DNA of 64,000 bases from NCBI RefSeq assembly GCF_002093625.1, contig NZ_MRWD01000004.1, positions 48,691 to 112,690 on the forward strand. The letters are read 5' to 3'. The translations under genes were made by a program, and so were the position numbers. The notes beneath the pieces are model-generated. The model searched no databases. It worked only from the letters and a program-made list of their open reading frames with translations, and was not told the DNA's origin. Below are positions 33,227-43,701 of the stretch, piece after piece; the stretch's first letter is position 1, and each line of letters starts with the position of its first letter. This DNA is from Rouxiella silvae (lineage in GTDB: Bacteria > Pseudomonadota > Gammaproteobacteria > Enterobacterales > Enterobacteriaceae).

Positions 33227-33623
33227 ACTTTTTCCCGCTTGTCGACCCAGGATGATAGACAATTTGATCCCTATTGCCTTTATCGTAACACTAATCAACA
33301 ACATGATGCGCTGATGCCAAGACAAAAAAAGTGTATCGCGAGATGCAAATAGGTCTTTCTAGAGTGTAGAACACCGCGACTGTAAAGTGGCTATGATCAA
33401 ACAAAGCGCGGCTGGGCGCGTATCTAAGCTGACATCGGCAACGACAGAGCGGGTTGTGTAAAGATGAATACCCAGAAATATTTAGCGCCATCCCCTTGAA
33501 TTTTTCGGGATGTGCCTCAGTTTAAGGTAATTGGCGGCGCATTCGGGCTGTAATTGCGCAAGACGCAGGGTATACTCGTGAGCCTTGAATTTTCCCCCTA
33601 ACTGACGGGAGTTGTTACACCCC
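33227..33623. other. Gene-free gap between envC and yibN (gpmM position)
   Basis: Almost 400 bases separate the envC and yibN starts. In E. coli the phosphoglycerate mutase gene gpmM lies here, in front of envC. No open frame of that family, and no recognisable remnant, is visible. A possible yibN promoter (TATACTCG near 33570) lies about 50 bases before the yibN start. Confidence 0.6.
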
Positions 33624-34055
33624 ATGCAAGAAATTATGCCATTCGTTAGCGCGCACCCGGTTCTGAGCCTGGCGTGGGTTGCACTGCTGATAGCGGTGAT
33701 TTTCACGACTGTGAGAGCGCGTTTCTCCAAAGTGAAAGAAATCACCCGCGGTGAAGCAACACGTCTTATCAACAAAGAAGAAGCCGTGGTCGTTGACGTT
33801 CGTGCTCGCGAAGAGTTTCGTAAAGGTCACATCTCTACTTCAGTGAATCTGCTCAGCGCAGATATCAAAAGCAACAATCTGGGCGATCTTTCCAAGCATA
33901 AAGCGCAGCCCGTGATTGTTGTGTGTGCAAACGGACAGTCTGCCCGTTTAGCTGCAGAAGGTTTAGTCAACGCCGGTTTTGAACGCGTTTACAGCCTGAA
34001 AGAAGGTATTGCAGGCTGGAGCGGCGAGAATCTGCCTTTGGCCCGCGGTAAGTAA
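33624..34055 (+). CDS. yibN: YibN, membrane-anchored rhodanese-like protein
   Basis: The protein has 143 residues with one membrane segment ([18 protein letters not shown], about residues 13-30) and a cytoplasmic rhodanese domain with the active-site loop VCANGQSA, whose Cys is a candidate sulfur carrier. The start at 33624 ([12 protein letters not shown]) matches homologs. It heads the yibN-grxC-secB-gpsA-cysE run. Confidence 0.95.
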   Translation: MQEIMPFVSAHPVLSLAWVALLIAVIFTTVRARFSKVKEITRGEATRLINKEEAVVVDVRAREEFRKGHISTSVNLLSADIKSNNLGDLSKHKAQPVIVVCANGQSARLAAEGLVNAGFERVYSLKEGIAGWSGENLPLARGK

Positions 34056-34095
34056 GAATAATCTCTATCCTAATACCATGATTCCGAGGTGCGAA

Positions 34096-34344
34096 ATGGC
34101 TAAGATTGTAATCTTCACAAAAGCGACGTGTCCTTATTGCCACCGTGCTAAAGCCTTGCTCAACAGCAAGGGCGCAGCCTTTGACGAAATTGCTATCGAT
34201 GGTGATGCGCAGAAGCGTGAAGTGATGATTGAGCGCAGTGGTCGTACGACCGTGCCTCAGATTTTCATCAACGGTCAGCACATCGGTGGATGCGACGATT
34301 TACACGCACTTGATGCCCGCGGCGGTCTTGATTCTCTGCTTTGA
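34096..34344 (+). CDS. grxC: Glutaredoxin 3
   Basis: GrxC is a glutathione-dependent dithiol oxidoreductase. It has 82 residues with the active site CPYC at residues 12-15 and the glutathione-binding TTVPQIFINGQHIGGCDD. A GAGGT site precedes the ATG. Confidence 0.97.
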   Translation: MAKIVIFTKATCPYCHRAKALLNSKGAAFDEIAIDGDAQKREVMIERSGRTTVPQIFINGQHIGGCDDLHALDARGGLDSLL

Positions 34345-34411
34345 CAGAGGTGCGCGTGATGCGCAACGCGGGTATTTTAAGGATTATTATTAACTTAAGG
34401 GTATTATTTTA

Positions 34412-34882
34412 ATGTCAGAACAGAACAACACCGAGATGACTTTCCAGATCCAGCGCATTTACACCAAAGACATCTCTTTTGAAGCGCCAAATGCTCCACA
34501 AGTTTTCCAGAAAGAGTGGGAGCCAGAGATTAAACTGGATCTGGATACCGCTTCAAACCAGCTGGCTGAAGGCGTGTATGAAGTTGTCCTGCGTGTGACC
34601 GTTACCGCGTCTGTGGCAGAAGAAACTGCATTCCTGTGCGAAGTTCAGCAAGGCGGCATCTTCTCTATCGAAGGCATTGACGGTACTCAGATGGCGCATT
34701 GCCTGGGTGCATATTGCCCGAACATTCTGTTCCCTTATGCGCGTGAGTGCATCACCAGCCTGGTTTCACGCGGCACATTCCCGCAGCTTAATCTGGCACC
34801 GGTAAACTTTGACGCTCTGTTCATGAATTATCTGCAACAGCAGGCGGAAAGCGAAGGTGCACAGCCACATCAGGATGCCTGA
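34412..34882 (+). CDS. secB: Protein-export chaperone SecB
   Basis: SecB is a tetrameric chaperone that delivers unfolded preproteins to SecA. It has 156 residues with [19 protein letters not shown] and the conserved [13 protein letters not shown]. Its stop codon overlaps the gpsA start by one base (TGATG), so the two are coupled. Confidence 0.98.
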   Translation: MSEQNNTEMTFQIQRIYTKDISFEAPNAPQVFQKEWEPEIKLDLDTASNQLAEGVYEVVLRVTVTASVAEETAFLCEVQQGGIFSIEGIDGTQMAHCLGAYCPNILFPYARECITSLVSRGTFPQLNLAPVNFDALFMNYLQQQAESEGAQPHQDA

Positions 34883-35901
34883 TGAAAACTGTCAATGCTT
34901 CAATGACCGTTATCGGTGCCGGCTCGTACGGCACCGCTTTAGCTATTACCCTTGCCAGAAATGGCCATCCTGTGGTGCTGTGGGGGCATAACGCCTCGCA
35001 TATTCAGGCACTTCAGGCCGCTCGCTGTAATCAGGCATTTCTGCCGGATGTGACCTTCCCCGATACCTTGATTCTTGAAACCGATCTTTCGCGCGCAGTG
35101 GCGGCAAGCCGCGACGTGCTGGTGGTGGTGCCGAGTCACGTTTTCGGCGATGTTCTTCGTCAAATTAAGCCATTTTTACGCGCTGATGCCCGCATTGTCT
35201 GGGCGACTAAGGGTCTGGAAGCAGAAACCGGTCGTTTACTGCAAGACGTCGCGCGGGAAGAGTTGGGTGAAGCTATCCCTCTTGCCGTGGTATCTGGGCC
35301 AACCTTTGCCAAAGAACTGGCCGCGGGTATGCCGACCGCCATTGCGCTGGCCTCAACCGACGCGCAGTTTGGTGAAGACCTGCAGCAACTGCTGCACTGT
35401 GGAAAAAGCTTCCGCGTTTACAGCAATCCTGATTTTATCGGCGTTCAGCTTGGCGGTGCGGTGAAAAACGTCATTGCCATCGGTGCAGGTATGTCCGACG
35501 GTATTGGTTTCGGCGCCAACGCCAGAACAGCGTTAATTACTCGTGGGTTGGCTGAAATGACCCGCCTGGGCACTGCGCTGGGGGCCTCTCCTTCAACGTT
35601 CATGGGCATGGCAGGATTGGGCGATTTGGTGCTAACCTGCACGGATAATCAATCACGCAACCGCCGCTTTGGTATCATGCTGGGCGAAGGACATGACGTG
35701 CAGAGCGCTCAGGACAAGATAGGCCAGGTGGTTGAAGGTTACCGTAACACCAAAGAGGTTCGCGCATTGGCGCAGCGTGTTAACGTTGAGATGCCCATTA
35801 CCGAACAAATCTTTCAGGTGTTGTATAACGGTAAAGACGCGCGAGAAGCAGCAATTAGCCTGTTAGCCCGAGCCAGTAAAGACGAGTCAGACAGTCGCTA
35901 A
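34882..35901 (+). CDS. gpsA: Glycerol-3-phosphate dehydrogenase [NAD(P)+]
   Basis: GpsA reduces dihydroxyacetone phosphate to sn-glycerol 3-phosphate for phospholipid synthesis. It has 339 residues with the nucleotide-binding [17 protein letters not shown] and the catalytic-lysine region [21 protein letters not shown]. It is coupled to secB. Confidence 0.98.
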   Translation: MKTVNASMTVIGAGSYGTALAITLARNGHPVVLWGHNASHIQALQAARCNQAFLPDVTFPDTLILETDLSRAVAASRDVLVVVPSHVFGDVLRQIKPFLRADARIVWATKGLEAETGRLLQDVAREELGEAIPLAVVSGPTFAKELAAGMPTAIALASTDAQFGEDLQQLLHCGKSFRVYSNPDFIGVQLGGAVKNVIAIGAGMSDGIGFGANARTALITRGLAEMTRLGTALGASPSTFMGMAGLGDLVLTCTDNQSRNRRFGIMLGEGHDVQSAQDKIGQVVEGYRNTKEVRALAQRVNVEMPITEQIFQVLYNGKDAREAAISLLARASKDESDSR

Positions 35902-35993
35902 CGTCGTTTCGCACATCCTGCCAGTGAAGTCAGGCGGGTAGGGCTGCTATTCTCTGTTGAAGAGCTTTATTTAATTCGCTGTAAGGAATGATG

Positions 35994-36812
35994 ATGTCGT
36001 CAGAAGAGTTAGAACTGGTCTGGAATAGCATAAAATCAGAAGCGAGAGCGCTGGCTGAGTGTGAACCTATGCTGGCAAGTTTTTTCCATGCGACATTACT
36101 CAAACACGAAAATCTCGGCAGCGCTTTGAGCTATATTCTGGCCAACAAGCTCGGCAGCCCAATTATGCCGGCTATTGCCATCCGTGAGGTGGTTGAAGAA
36201 GCCTACCGCAACGATGAGCAAATGACTCTGTCAGCCGCGCGCGATATTCTTGCCGTACACTCGCGTGATGCGGCGGTAGATAAGTACTCGACGCCGCTAC
36301 TCTACCTCAAGGGGTTCCACGCGTTGCAGGCTTATCGCATCGGTAACTGGCTGTGGAAGCAGGACCGTCAGGCGCTGGCAATCTATTTCCAGAATCAGAT
36401 TTCCGTCACCTTCGGTGTTGATATTCATCCTGCTGCGCGTATTGGCTGTGGGATCATGCTCGACCATGCTACCGGCATCGTTATTGGTGAAACCGCTGTG
36501 GTTGAAAACGACGTATCGATTCTACAGTCCGTGACGTTGGGCGGAACAGGTAAAACCGTGGGCGACCGTCATCCTAAAATTCGTGAAGGGGTGATGATAG
36601 GTGCGGGTGCCAAGATACTTGGCAATATTGAAGTTGGCGCTGGCGCGAAGATTGGCGCCAATTCTGTCGTGTTGCAGTCCATTCCGCCACACGTTACCGC
36701 CGCAGGCGTGCCGGCTCGCATCGTGGGTCGCCCTGAGAGTGAAAAGCCTTCAATGGACATGAATCAGTACTTCAACGGTACGCAGGGCTTCGAGTTCGGC
36801 GACGGCATTTAG
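35994..36812 (+). CDS. cysE: Serine O-acetyltransferase
   Basis: CysE acetylates L-serine in the first step of cysteine synthesis and is feedback-inhibited by cysteine. It has 272 residues from the third of three consecutive ATG codons (35988, 35991, 35994); spacing from AAGGA favours the last two. The hexapeptide-repeat domain shows LDHATGIVIGE, with the catalytic His, and ILQSVTLGGTGKTVGDRHPKI. The C-terminal tail ending GDGI, which binds cysteine synthase, is intact. Confidence 0.97.
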   Translation: MSSEELELVWNSIKSEARALAECEPMLASFFHATLLKHENLGSALSYILANKLGSPIMPAIAIREVVEEAYRNDEQMTLSAARDILAVHSRDAAVDKYSTPLLYLKGFHALQAYRIGNWLWKQDRQALAIYFQNQISVTFGVDIHPAARIGCGIMLDHATGIVIGETAVVENDVSILQSVTLGGTGKTVGDRHPKIREGVMIGAGAKILGNIEVGAGAKIGANSVVLQSIPPHVTAAGVPARIVGRPESEKPSMDMNQYFNGTQGFEFGDGI

Positions 36813-36820
36813 CTTCTCGG

Positions 36821-36850
36821 CGGCATGCGTTCGCATGCCGTTTCAATGTT
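36821..36850 (+). terminator. Terminator-like hairpin after cysE
   Basis: CGGCATGCG (36821-36829) and CGCATGCCG (36832-36840) form a 9-bp stem 9 bases after the cysE stop. The following bases, TTTCAATGTTT, give only a weak T-tract. Confidence 0.65.
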
Positions 36851-36857
36851 TAGAAAT

Positions 36858-37346
36858 TCAGGCGTTACCCGGCAATTCTTTAATCACCGCGCCCGGGTAA
36901 CCTAACTGCCTCCAAGCCTCGTACACCACCACTGAAACTGCATTAGACAGGTTCATGCTGCGGCTGTCTGGCTGCATCGGAATGCGGATTTTTTGCTGTG
37001 GCGGCAGATTATCGAGAATTGTAGCTGGCAGACCGCGGCTTTCAGGTCCGAATAGCAGGAAATCATGGTCCTGATACGAGACAGCGCTGTGCGCCGGCGT
37101 GCCTTTGGTGGTGAGTGCAAACAGACGCTGAGGGGACTCACTGGCGAGAAACGCGTCATAGTTTTCATGATGCTTGATGTTGGTGAACTCGTGGTAGTCC
37201 AACCCTGCACGGCGCAGGCGCTTGTCGTCCCAGGCAAAGCCCATCGGTTTAATCAAATGCAACTGACAGCCGGTATTGGCACAGAGCCGAATAATATTGC
37301 CGGTGTTAGGTGGAATTTCTGGTTCAAATAAAACGATATTAAGCAT
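36858..37346 (-). CDS. trmL: tRNA (cytidine(34)-2'-O)-methyltransferase
   Basis: TrmL methylates the wobble ribose of certain leucine tRNAs. The protein is a minimal SPOUT methyltransferase of 162 residues with [28 protein letters not shown] and [25 protein letters not shown] (the knot that binds SAM). It is convergent with cysE. Confidence 0.96.
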   Translation of the reverse strand: MLNIVLFEPEIPPNTGNIIRLCANTGCQLHLIKPMGFAWDDKRLRRAGLDYHEFTNIKHHENYDAFLASESPQRLFALTTKGTPAHSAVSYQDHDFLLFGPESRGLPATILDNLPPQQKIRIPMQPDSRSMNLSNAVSVVVYEAWRQLGYPGAVIKELPGNA

Positions 37347-37392
37347 ACTACCTGCGCCCCCTTTCTCTTGAGGGACGCAGAATAGCAGAATC

Positions 37393-38763
37393 TTATCGTT
37401 GCTGCAGCGGCAGCCAAATAATCAGACGCAGACCGCCCAACGGACTGTCCTCGGCTCTTACCCAGCCACGGTGTTGCTGTACCGCCGTTTCTACGATTGC
37501 CAGCCCAAGTCCGGTACCGCCTGACTCGCGGTCACGTGCTTCATCTGTGCGATAGAACGGACGGAAAATCTGCTCACGATCTTCTTCACTGACGCCCGGG
37601 CCGTCATCATCCACCATGATGGTGATGCCATCACTGTCGGCGGTGAAGTTAACCGCAATGTGATGATGAGAATAGCGCAGGGCGTTGCGAACAATATTTT
37701 CAAGCGCGCTGTCGAGGGCGTTAGGATTACCAATCAGCTTCCACGGCCCCGGAGGCGCGGTGACTTCAAGGGTTTTCCCCACTTGCTCGGCTTCAAACTG
37801 CGCGTTGTCGATTACGTCCGCCCACAGCTCATTGGCCTTGAGCTGCTCACGAGTGAGCTCATTCTTGTGCTGGCTGCGCGATAGCACCAGCAGGTCGTTG
37901 ATCATACCGTCGAGTCGCTGTGCTTCCATTTCAATGCGCTGCAGCTCTTTGCCTTCGCCGTGACGACGACGTAGCAGCGCGGTCGCCAACTGCAGGCGAG
38001 TCAGTGGCGTACGCAGCTCGTGCGAGATGTCTGAAATCAAACGCTGCTGGGCCGTAACCATGCGCTCAAGCGCGCTGACCATCTGGTTAAAGCTGGCTCC
38101 GGTGGCTAAGAACTCCTGCGGGCCAGATTCAAGTTCAGGGCGCTGCCTTAGATTGCCGCGCGCCACGTCGTCAGCCGCATTTTTCAACTGACGCGCAGGT
38201 TTGGCAAGGCTCCACGCCAGCCAAAGCAGCAGCGGTGCACTGATTAACATGGTGACAATCAGCAGCAGCAGTGGGCGGTCAAACATCAGATTGATAAAGT
38301 CAGACTGCGCGCTTCCGGCCGGTCTAATCAGATACAGCTGGTAGTTGTCTTCACCGTCACGAACGGCGAAGGGGCCCACCATTTCAACCCGACCGTATTT
38401 CTTTTTCTTAGGACGATCGGAGTTATCGGACTGGCCGATAAAGTTGCGCACGATTTGCATTTCGTTGCGCTGAGCGCCAATCACCCGACCTTCGCTGGTC
38501 ACCAGCAGTAAGCGCTGGCCCGGCGGAGCCCATTTGTCGATAGCACGAAACAGCCTGCGCCACCACATCAGGTCATTTGCCGGATCGCCCGCGAGTTCTG
38601 CCTCAACGTGTTGCTCAATCATCAACCCCTGACGCTGCTCGCTGTCGAGCAACGGGGTTATCTGACGTGAGTCGAGCTTCGGAACCATCAAAACCAACAT
38701 GAGAACCAGCGCGAGCGTGAACCAGAAAATGGCAAAAATACGCGCGGTAAGGCTGTTGATCAT
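37393..38763 (-). CDS. cpxA: Sensor histidine kinase CpxA
   Basis: CpxA senses envelope stress and phosphorylates CpxR. It has 456 residues: two membrane segments (about 7-28 and 163-184) flanking a periplasmic domain, HAMP, then the phospho-acceptor His in [16 protein letters not shown], the N box (NALRYS), [18 protein letters not shown] and GTGLGLAIV. It overlaps cpxR by 4 bases. Confidence 0.98.
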   Translation of the reverse strand: MINSLTARIFAIFWFTLALVLMLVLMVPKLDSRQITPLLDSEQRQGLMIEQHVEAELAGDPANDLMWWRRLFRAIDKWAPPGQRLLLVTSEGRVIGAQRNEMQIVRNFIGQSDNSDRPKKKKYGRVEMVGPFAVRDGEDNYQLYLIRPAGSAQSDFINLMFDRPLLLLIVTMLISAPLLLWLAWSLAKPARQLKNAADDVARGNLRQRPELESGPQEFLATGASFNQMVSALERMVTAQQRLISDISHELRTPLTRLQLATALLRRRHGEGKELQRIEMEAQRLDGMINDLLVLSRSQHKNELTREQLKANELWADVIDNAQFEAEQVGKTLEVTAPPGPWKLIGNPNALDSALENIVRNALRYSHHHIAVNFTADSDGITIMVDDDGPGVSEEDREQIFRPFYRTDEARDRESGGTGLGLAIVETAVQQHRGWVRAEDSPLGGLRLIIWLPLQQR

Positions 38764-39461
38764 GTAGCGGATACCATCAAGTAACCGCGGCCACGCAGCG
38801 TTTTAAACCACGGATGCCCGTCTTGGCGGTCCGGCAGCTTTCGACGCAGGTTGGAAATGTGCATGTCGATAGCGCGGTCGAAAGGGGTAAGGCGCTTACC
38901 CAGCACTTCCTGGCTAAGGTGCTCACGTGACACCACCTGACCCAAATGCTTGGCCAGCAGGTAGAGCAGGGTAAATTCGGTGCCGGTCAAATCGAGAGGC
39001 TGCCCGCTAAAGCTGGCTTCCTGACGGCCCGGATTCAGCTGCAAGCCATCGACCTCCAGCGTCGGTGAACTGTTAGTTTCTCCCGCCTGCTGCTGCTCGC
39101 TCCAGTTAGAACGGCGCAGCATGGCGCGTATACGCGCGACCAGCTCACGATCGTTAAACGGTTTAGGCAAGTAGTCGTCTGCGCCGAGCTCGAGCCCCAG
39201 CACCTTGTCTAGCTCGCTTCCGCGCGCCGTTAACATAATCACCGGCGTTTGATGGCGCTGGCGTAATTCTTTAAGGGTTTCAATGCCATTTTTCTTTGGC
39301 ATCATGACGTCGAGCAGCAACAGGCCGATGCTGCTGTCCAGTTTTTCTAACGCCTGTTCACCGTCGTAGGCAACTACAACGCTAAAGCCTTCTATTTCAA
39401 GCAGTTCTTTCAAAAGTGAAGTCAGTTCACGATCGTCATCAACTAACAAAATTTTATTCAT
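38760..39461 (-). CDS. cpxR: Response regulator CpxR
   Basis: CpxR is an OmpR-type regulator of 233 residues. The acidic pocket is DDD at residues 8-10, the phospho-acceptor is Asp51 (LLLDVMMP), Lys is in LPKPFNDRELVARI, and the C-terminal winged helix ends [11 protein letters not shown]. The ATG at 39461 with AGAGGT upstream is chosen over the longer frame. A CpxR box lies in the divergent promoter shared with cpxP. Confidence 0.98.
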   Translation of the reverse strand: MNKILLVDDDRELTSLLKELLEIEGFSVVVAYDGEQALEKLDSSIGLLLLDVMMPKKNGIETLKELRQRHQTPVIMLTARGSELDKVLGLELGADDYLPKPFNDRELVARIRAMLRRSNWSEQQQAGETNSSPTLEVDGLQLNPGRQEASFSGQPLDLTGTEFTLLYLLAKHLGQVVSREHLSQEVLGKRLTPFDRAIDMHISNLRRKLPDRQDGHPWFKTLRGRGYLMVSAT

Positions 39462-39513
39462 TATGATTACCTCTAGACGCAAAATACGTCATCAATTGCC
39501 GCTATTCCATGAC

Positions 39514-39528
39514 TTTACGTAGTTTTAC
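39514..39528. promoter_or_regulatory. CpxR box in the cpxRA / cpxP intergenic region
   Basis: TTTAC-GTAGT-TTTAC is the exact reverse complement of the consensus GTAAA-N5-GTAAA. It lies 52 bases from the cpxR start and 82 bases from the cpxP start, suiting autoregulation of cpxRA and activation of cpxP. Confidence 0.9.
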
Positions 39529-39610
39529 ATGCACTGACGCTAGTTTGCAGCTCCAGGGTTAGACTGCTTTTCAATGATTCGCTTAGTGCGAAAGAATATA
39601 GGAGTTCGTG

Positions 39611-40105
39611 ATGTGTAAGGTAGCTGCAATGATTATGGCCTCAATGCTTGCACTTAGTTCAAGTGTTGCGTTAGCAGAAAGCGCTAAATCGATGCCTGCA
39701 GATACTTTAGCTCATGATGGCAACATGTTGGACAGACGCAACACAATGTTCGATGGAATTAATTTAACCGAACAACAGCGCCAGCAAATGCGCGATCTGA
39801 TGCATCAGGCACGAAAAGATTCGCCGCAGATCAATTTAAAGCAAATGGAAACCATGCATGAGCTGGTGACCGCAGAGAATTTTGATCAGGCAGCCGTTAG
39901 GGCACAGGCTGAAAAAATAGCGCAGGAGCAGGTCGATCGCCAGGTAGAAATGGCGCGCATTCGTAACCTGATGTTTAATCTTCTCACGCCGCAACAGAAA
40001 GAAATACTTAACCAGAAGCACGAGCAGCGTATGCAGGTCCTCGCCACCCAAATTTCTGGTCTACAACCGACTTCTACCCAGAAGCCCGTAATCAGTACCC
40101 AGTAG
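39611..40105 (+). CDS. cpxP: Periplasmic stress adaptor CpxP
   Basis: CpxP binds the CpxA sensor domain and damps the Cpx response until misfolded proteins titrate it. The 164-residue protein has a signal peptide ([22 protein letters not shown]) and the two LTxxQ motifs, LTEQQRQQM and LTPQQKEIL. The ATG at 39611 lies 6 bases after AGGAG; a GTG at 39608 is less likely. Its mRNA 3' end carries the CpxQ sRNA. Confidence 0.95.
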   Translation: MCKVAAMIMASMLALSSSVALAESAKSMPADTLAHDGNMLDRRNTMFDGINLTEQQRQQMRDLMHQARKDSPQINLKQMETMHELVTAENFDQAAVRAQAEKIAQEQVDRQVEMARIRNLMFNLLTPQQKEILNQKHEQRMQVLATQISGLQPTSTQKPVISTQ

Positions 40106-40130
40106 TTACGCTGTAAGAGTAAATCACATC

Positions 40131-40190
40131 TTTTCCTTGCCATAGACACAAACCCTGTCTTCCCCCACCCTATTGGTGGGGTTTTTTTTG
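40131..40190 (+). ncRNA. cpxQ: CpxQ sRNA, from the cpxP 3' UTR
   Basis: The segment starting TTTTCCTTGCCATAGACAC and ending in the hairpin CCCCACC-CTAT-TGGTGGGG plus eight T closely matches CpxQ of E. coli and Salmonella, as I recall it. CpxQ is an Hfq-dependent sRNA cut by RNase E from the cpxP message; it represses envelope-protein mRNAs through the seed TTTTCCTTGCC. The seed is fully kept here, while the loop of the terminator differs. The same hairpin ends the cpxP transcript. Confidence 0.88.
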
Positions 40191-40557
40191 CCCAAAAAAA
40201 ACACTAAGGACGTTTTGTAATAGATATGTTGCAATATCAGTCAGATGTCTGGATGAACAATGCTATTCTTAGGAAAGCTGGCTCAATAGATGACAAAATT
40301 TGCGTGTTTTTCAAAGAACTTAAATTTCATCCTAAAGTTTGTCACGCGAGCCTTGTATAATCAGAGCCTATGAGTAAATTGCATTGAACAAAACTGAATT
40401 AGCGCCAACAGGTGACCTGCATCAATTCAGTTTAAGCATTTTGTTATATGATTTGTGCATCCAAGCAAAGAGCCAGGTGTGTTGACCAGAAGGGTCCGGT
40501 TTGGCGGGTATGCTCAAGAATTCTTAAGAAATTGCATCTAAAAGTTCAGAGGTAGTC
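40191..40557 (+). promoter_or_regulatory. Long pfkA upstream region with candidate Cra site
   Basis: This 367-base gap between the cpxP terminator and pfkA holds no gene; E. coli has fieF here. A perfect -10 TATAAT occurs at 40356-40361 without a good -35. The sequence TGCATCAATTCA (40418-40429) matches the Cra (FruR) core TGAATCGATTCA at 10 of 12 positions, and Cra is known to repress pfkA in E. coli. The site assignment is tentative. Confidence 0.45.
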
Positions 40558-41520
40558 ATGATCAAAAAAATCGGTGTACTGACAAGTGGTGGCGACGCCC
40601 CCGGCATGAATGCGGCGATACGTGGCGTTGTTCGCGCAGCACTTACTGAAAATCTTGAAGTTTTCGGTATTTACGACGGCTACCTCGGACTTTATGAAGA
40701 CAGGATGGATCAGCTGGACCGCTACAGCGTTTCAGACGTGATTAACCGCGGCGGCACTTTCCTCGGCTCGGCGCGTTTCCCAGAATTCCGTGACGAAGCT
40801 GTGCGCGGCAAAGCCATTGAAAACATGAAAAATCGCGGCATTGATGCGCTGGTGGTTATCGGCGGCGACGGTTCTTATATGGGGGCTAAGCGCCTGACTG
40901 AGATGGGCTTTCCCTGCATCGGCCTGCCTGGCACCATCGATAACGACGTCGCGGGCACCGATTACACCATCGGCTATTTCACGGCGCTTGAAACCGTAGT
41001 TGAAGCCATTGACCGCCTGCGTGACACCTCATCTTCTCACCAGCGTATCTCTATTGTTGAAGTCATGGGGCGCTACTGCGGCGACTTAACCCTGTCTGCG
41101 GCCATTGCCGGCGGCTGTGAGTTTATCGTTATTCCTGAAGTGGAATTCAACCGTGACGATCTGGTCGAAGAGATTAAAGCCGGCATCGCCAAGGGTAAAA
41201 AACACGCTATCGTTGCTATTACCGAGCACATCTGTGACATCGGCGACTTGGCGCGTCATATCGAAACAGAAACCCGCCGCGAAACGCGCGCCACGGTGCT
41301 GGGCCATATTCAACGCGGTGGTGCACCTTGTGCCTACGACCGCATTCTGGCTTCACGCATGGGTGCCTACTCCATTGAGCTGCTGCTGCAAGGCTACGGC
41401 GGCCGCTGTGTCGGCGTACAGAACGAGAAACTGGTTCACCACGACATTATCGATGCCATCGAAAACATGAAGCGTCCGTTTAAAACAGAAATGTGGGAAA
41501 CGGCTAAAAAGCTCTACTAA
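40558..41520 (+). CDS. pfkA: 6-phosphofructokinase I
   Basis: PfkA phosphorylates fructose 6-phosphate, the committed step of glycolysis. It has 320 residues with the ATP site [28 protein letters not shown] and the active-site [21 protein letters not shown] precedes the start. The usual upstream neighbour fieF is absent. Confidence 0.98.
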   Translation: MIKKIGVLTSGGDAPGMNAAIRGVVRAALTENLEVFGIYDGYLGLYEDRMDQLDRYSVSDVINRGGTFLGSARFPEFRDEAVRGKAIENMKNRGIDALVVIGGDGSYMGAKRLTEMGFPCIGLPGTIDNDVAGTDYTIGYFTALETVVEAIDRLRDTSSSHQRISIVEVMGRYCGDLTLSAAIAGGCEFIVIPEVEFNRDDLVEEIKAGIAKGKKHAIVAITEHICDIGDLARHIETETRRETRATVLGHIQRGGAPCAYDRILASRMGAYSIELLLQGYGGRCVGVQNEKLVHHDIIDAIENMKRPFKTEMWETAKKLY

Positions 41521-41557
41521 TCAGAAAAAGCTTCTCTCGATACGTATTAAGACTAAG

Positions 41558-41581
41558 CCCTCAGCCATGAGGGTTTTTTTT
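41558..41581 (+). terminator. pfkA terminator
   Basis: CCCTCA-GCCA-TGAGGG is followed by eight T, 37 bases after the pfkA stop. Confidence 0.9.
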
Positions 41582-41716
41582 AGCTTGTGCTCTATATTTC
41601 AAAAAGGAATAGAAAGAAAGTTTTTATTCTTTAATACATTCCTCTTTCTCTGGCAGGCTTTAAACAGCTGATTAAATAAATCAATCCAACTAAAACGATT
41701 TGCTGGGAGAAGCGCG

Positions 41717-42706
41717 ATGAACAAGTGGGGAGTGGGGCTGGCATTACTGTTGGTAACGACCGGAGCGATTGCGAAAGACATTCAGATTCTCAATGTTTCC
41801 TATGACCCAACGCGTGAGCTTTATGAGCAATACAATAAAGCCTTCAGCAAATACTGGTTGGCGAAGACCGGCGATAACGTCACTATTCGCCAATCTCACG
41901 GTGGCTCAGGCAAGCAGGCTACGTCGGTGATCAACGGGATTGAAGCCGACGTAGTGACGCTGGCGCTTCAGTCAGACGTAGATGCCATCGCCGAACGTGG
42001 CCGCATCAATAAAGACTGGCAGACACGTTTACCTGACAACGCTGCACCCTACACCTCGACCATCGTATTCCTGGTGCGCAAAGGCAACCCTAAAGGGATC
42101 CACGATTGGAATGATTTGATCAAACCGGGCGTGTCGGTGATTACACCGAACCCTAAAACGTCAGGTGGCGCTCGCTGGAACTACCTTGCAGCATGGGGTT
42201 ATGCGCTGCACCACAACAATAACGATAAAGCGAAAGCCACCGATTTCCTGCGTGCGTTATTTAAAAACGTTGAAGTTCAGGACTCAGGCGCGCGCGGCGC
42301 AACCAACACCTTCGTTGAGCGCGGCATTGGCGATGTGTTGATCTCCTGGGAAAATGACGCGATTCTGGCGGACAAAAAACTGGGCGAAGGCAAGTTTGAA
42401 GTTGTGTATCCGAGTGAGTCAATTCTAGCTGAGCCAACCGTTTCTGTGGTCGATAAGGTGGTCGACAAGCGCGGTACCCGTGAAGTGGCCGATGCTTACC
42501 TAAAATACGAATATACTCCCGAGGGGCAGACTATTGCGGCGGAAAACTACTACCGCCCACGCGACCCGGCGGTTGCCAAGAAGTTTGCTGCGCAGTTCCC
42601 AAATATCAAACTCTACACGGTTGACCAGGTTGCCGGCGGCTGGCCTGCGGCGCAGAAAGAGCACTTCGCCAACGGCGGTATCTACGACCAGATTAACAAG
42701 CGCTAA
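41717..42706 (+). CDS. sbp: Sulfate-binding periplasmic protein
   Basis: Sbp delivers sulfate to the CysTWA ABC transporter. The 329-residue precursor has a signal peptide ([19 protein letters not shown]) and the family motifs [39 protein letters not shown] and YEYTPEGQ. It is monocistronic between two terminators; CysB control is expected from homologs but no site was identified. Confidence 0.97.
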   Translation: MNKWGVGLALLLVTTGAIAKDIQILNVSYDPTRELYEQYNKAFSKYWLAKTGDNVTIRQSHGGSGKQATSVINGIEADVVTLALQSDVDAIAERGRINKDWQTRLPDNAAPYTSTIVFLVRKGNPKGIHDWNDLIKPGVSVITPNPKTSGGARWNYLAAWGYALHHNNNDKAKATDFLRALFKNVEVQDSGARGATNTFVERGIGDVLISWENDAILADKKLGEGKFEVVYPSESILAEPTVSVVDKVVDKRGTREVADAYLKYEYTPEGQTIAAENYYRPRDPAVAKKFAAQFPNIKLYTVDQVAGGWPAAQKEHFANGGIYDQINKR

Positions 42707-42722
42707 GCTTACCTTGATGTAT

Positions 42723-42790
42723 AAAAAAACCCCGCACTGCGGGGTTTTTTATTGCCTGATAGTCATGTTCGCCACAATAAATCAGGCAAT
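42723..42790. terminator. Bidirectional terminator sbp / tpiA with second inverted repeat
   Basis: AAAAAACCCCGC-ACT-GCGGGGTTTTTT (42724-42750) works on both strands. It is followed by a perfect 10-base inverted repeat, ATTGCCTGAT (42751-42760) and ATCAGGCAAT (42781-42790), next to the tpiA stop codon. Confidence 0.88.
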
Positions 42791-42795
42791 AAGTC

Positions 42796-43560
42796 TTAGG
42801 CCTTGGCCTGCGCTGCTGCTTTCACGATAACGGCAAATGCGTCGGCTTTCAGTGACGCGCCACCGACCAGTGCACCATCGATGTCTGGTTGGGTGAACAG
42901 TTCAGCGGCGTTGGCTGCGTTAACGGAGCCGCCGTACTGAATAATAACCTGTTCTGCAACCGCGGCATCATGCTTGGCAATGTGGTCACGAATAAATTTG
43001 TGAACCGCCTGAGCCTGAGCTGGGGTCGCTGATTTACCGGTACCGATAGCCCATACGGGTTCGTAAGCGATCACTGCGCCTTCAAAGGCTTTAGCACCCA
43101 GAGTCGAGAGCACGGCATCGAGCTGCTTGGCGCATACGGCTTGAGTTTGGCCAGCTTCATTTTCTGCGTCAGTTTCACCGATGCACAGTACTGGAGTCAG
43201 GCCTGCTTCTTTCACCACACCAAATTTCTTGGCAATGAACTCGTCGCTTTCTTTATGGTAAGTACGACGCTCAGAGTGACCGATAATGATGTACTGAGCA
43301 CCAATATCTTTCAGCATGTCGGCAGAAATTTCACCGGTGAAAGCGCCTGACAGGTTAGCGTCAACGTTCTGTGCGCCCAGAGCAATCCGGCTACCGGAAA
43401 GTGCGTGTTTAGCCTGTGACAGATAAACTTCTGGTGGAGCGATGGCAATGCCACAGCCTTCAACGGTGCTCAACTCGGTACGCAGAGCGGCAATCAGTTC
43501 GTTAACCATGTGGGTGCTGCCGTTCAGTTTCCAGTTACCCATCACTAATGGATGTCGCAT
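42796..43560 (-). CDS. tpiA: Triosephosphate isomerase
   Basis: TpiA interconverts dihydroxyacetone phosphate and glyceraldehyde 3-phosphate. It has 254 residues: Lys in GNWKLNGS, the His in [11 protein letters not shown], the catalytic Glu and mobile loop 6 in [20 protein letters not shown], and [10 protein letters not shown]. It is followed by the shared sbp/tpiA terminator. Confidence 0.98.
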   Translation of the reverse strand: MRHPLVMGNWKLNGSTHMVNELIAALRTELSTVEGCGIAIAPPEVYLSQAKHALSGSRIALGAQNVDANLSGAFTGEISADMLKDIGAQYIIIGHSERRTYHKESDEFIAKKFGVVKEAGLTPVLCIGETDAENEAGQTQAVCAKQLDAVLSTLGAKAFEGAVIAYEPVWAIGTGKSATPAQAQAVHKFIRDHIAKHDAAVAEQVIIQYGGSVNAANAAELFTQPDIDGALVGGASLKADAFAVIVKAAAQAKA

Positions 43561-43701
43561 TTTATTTCCTCCATAAGGGGACGCGAGTGTCGATTAAAAT
43601 TTCTGCCGATAGGGCAGATAAACTGCACAATAGTATAGAGAGTATCATCCGCAAAGGCTTTGCTTTTCGTCAAATCCCTGGCGTATTCGCAAACATAATG
43701 A

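Noticed and set aside
33482..33775. 97-codon minus-strand frame in the gpmM gap
   Set aside because: It overlaps yibN antisense and shows no phosphoglycerate mutase motif, so it is not a gpmM remnant.
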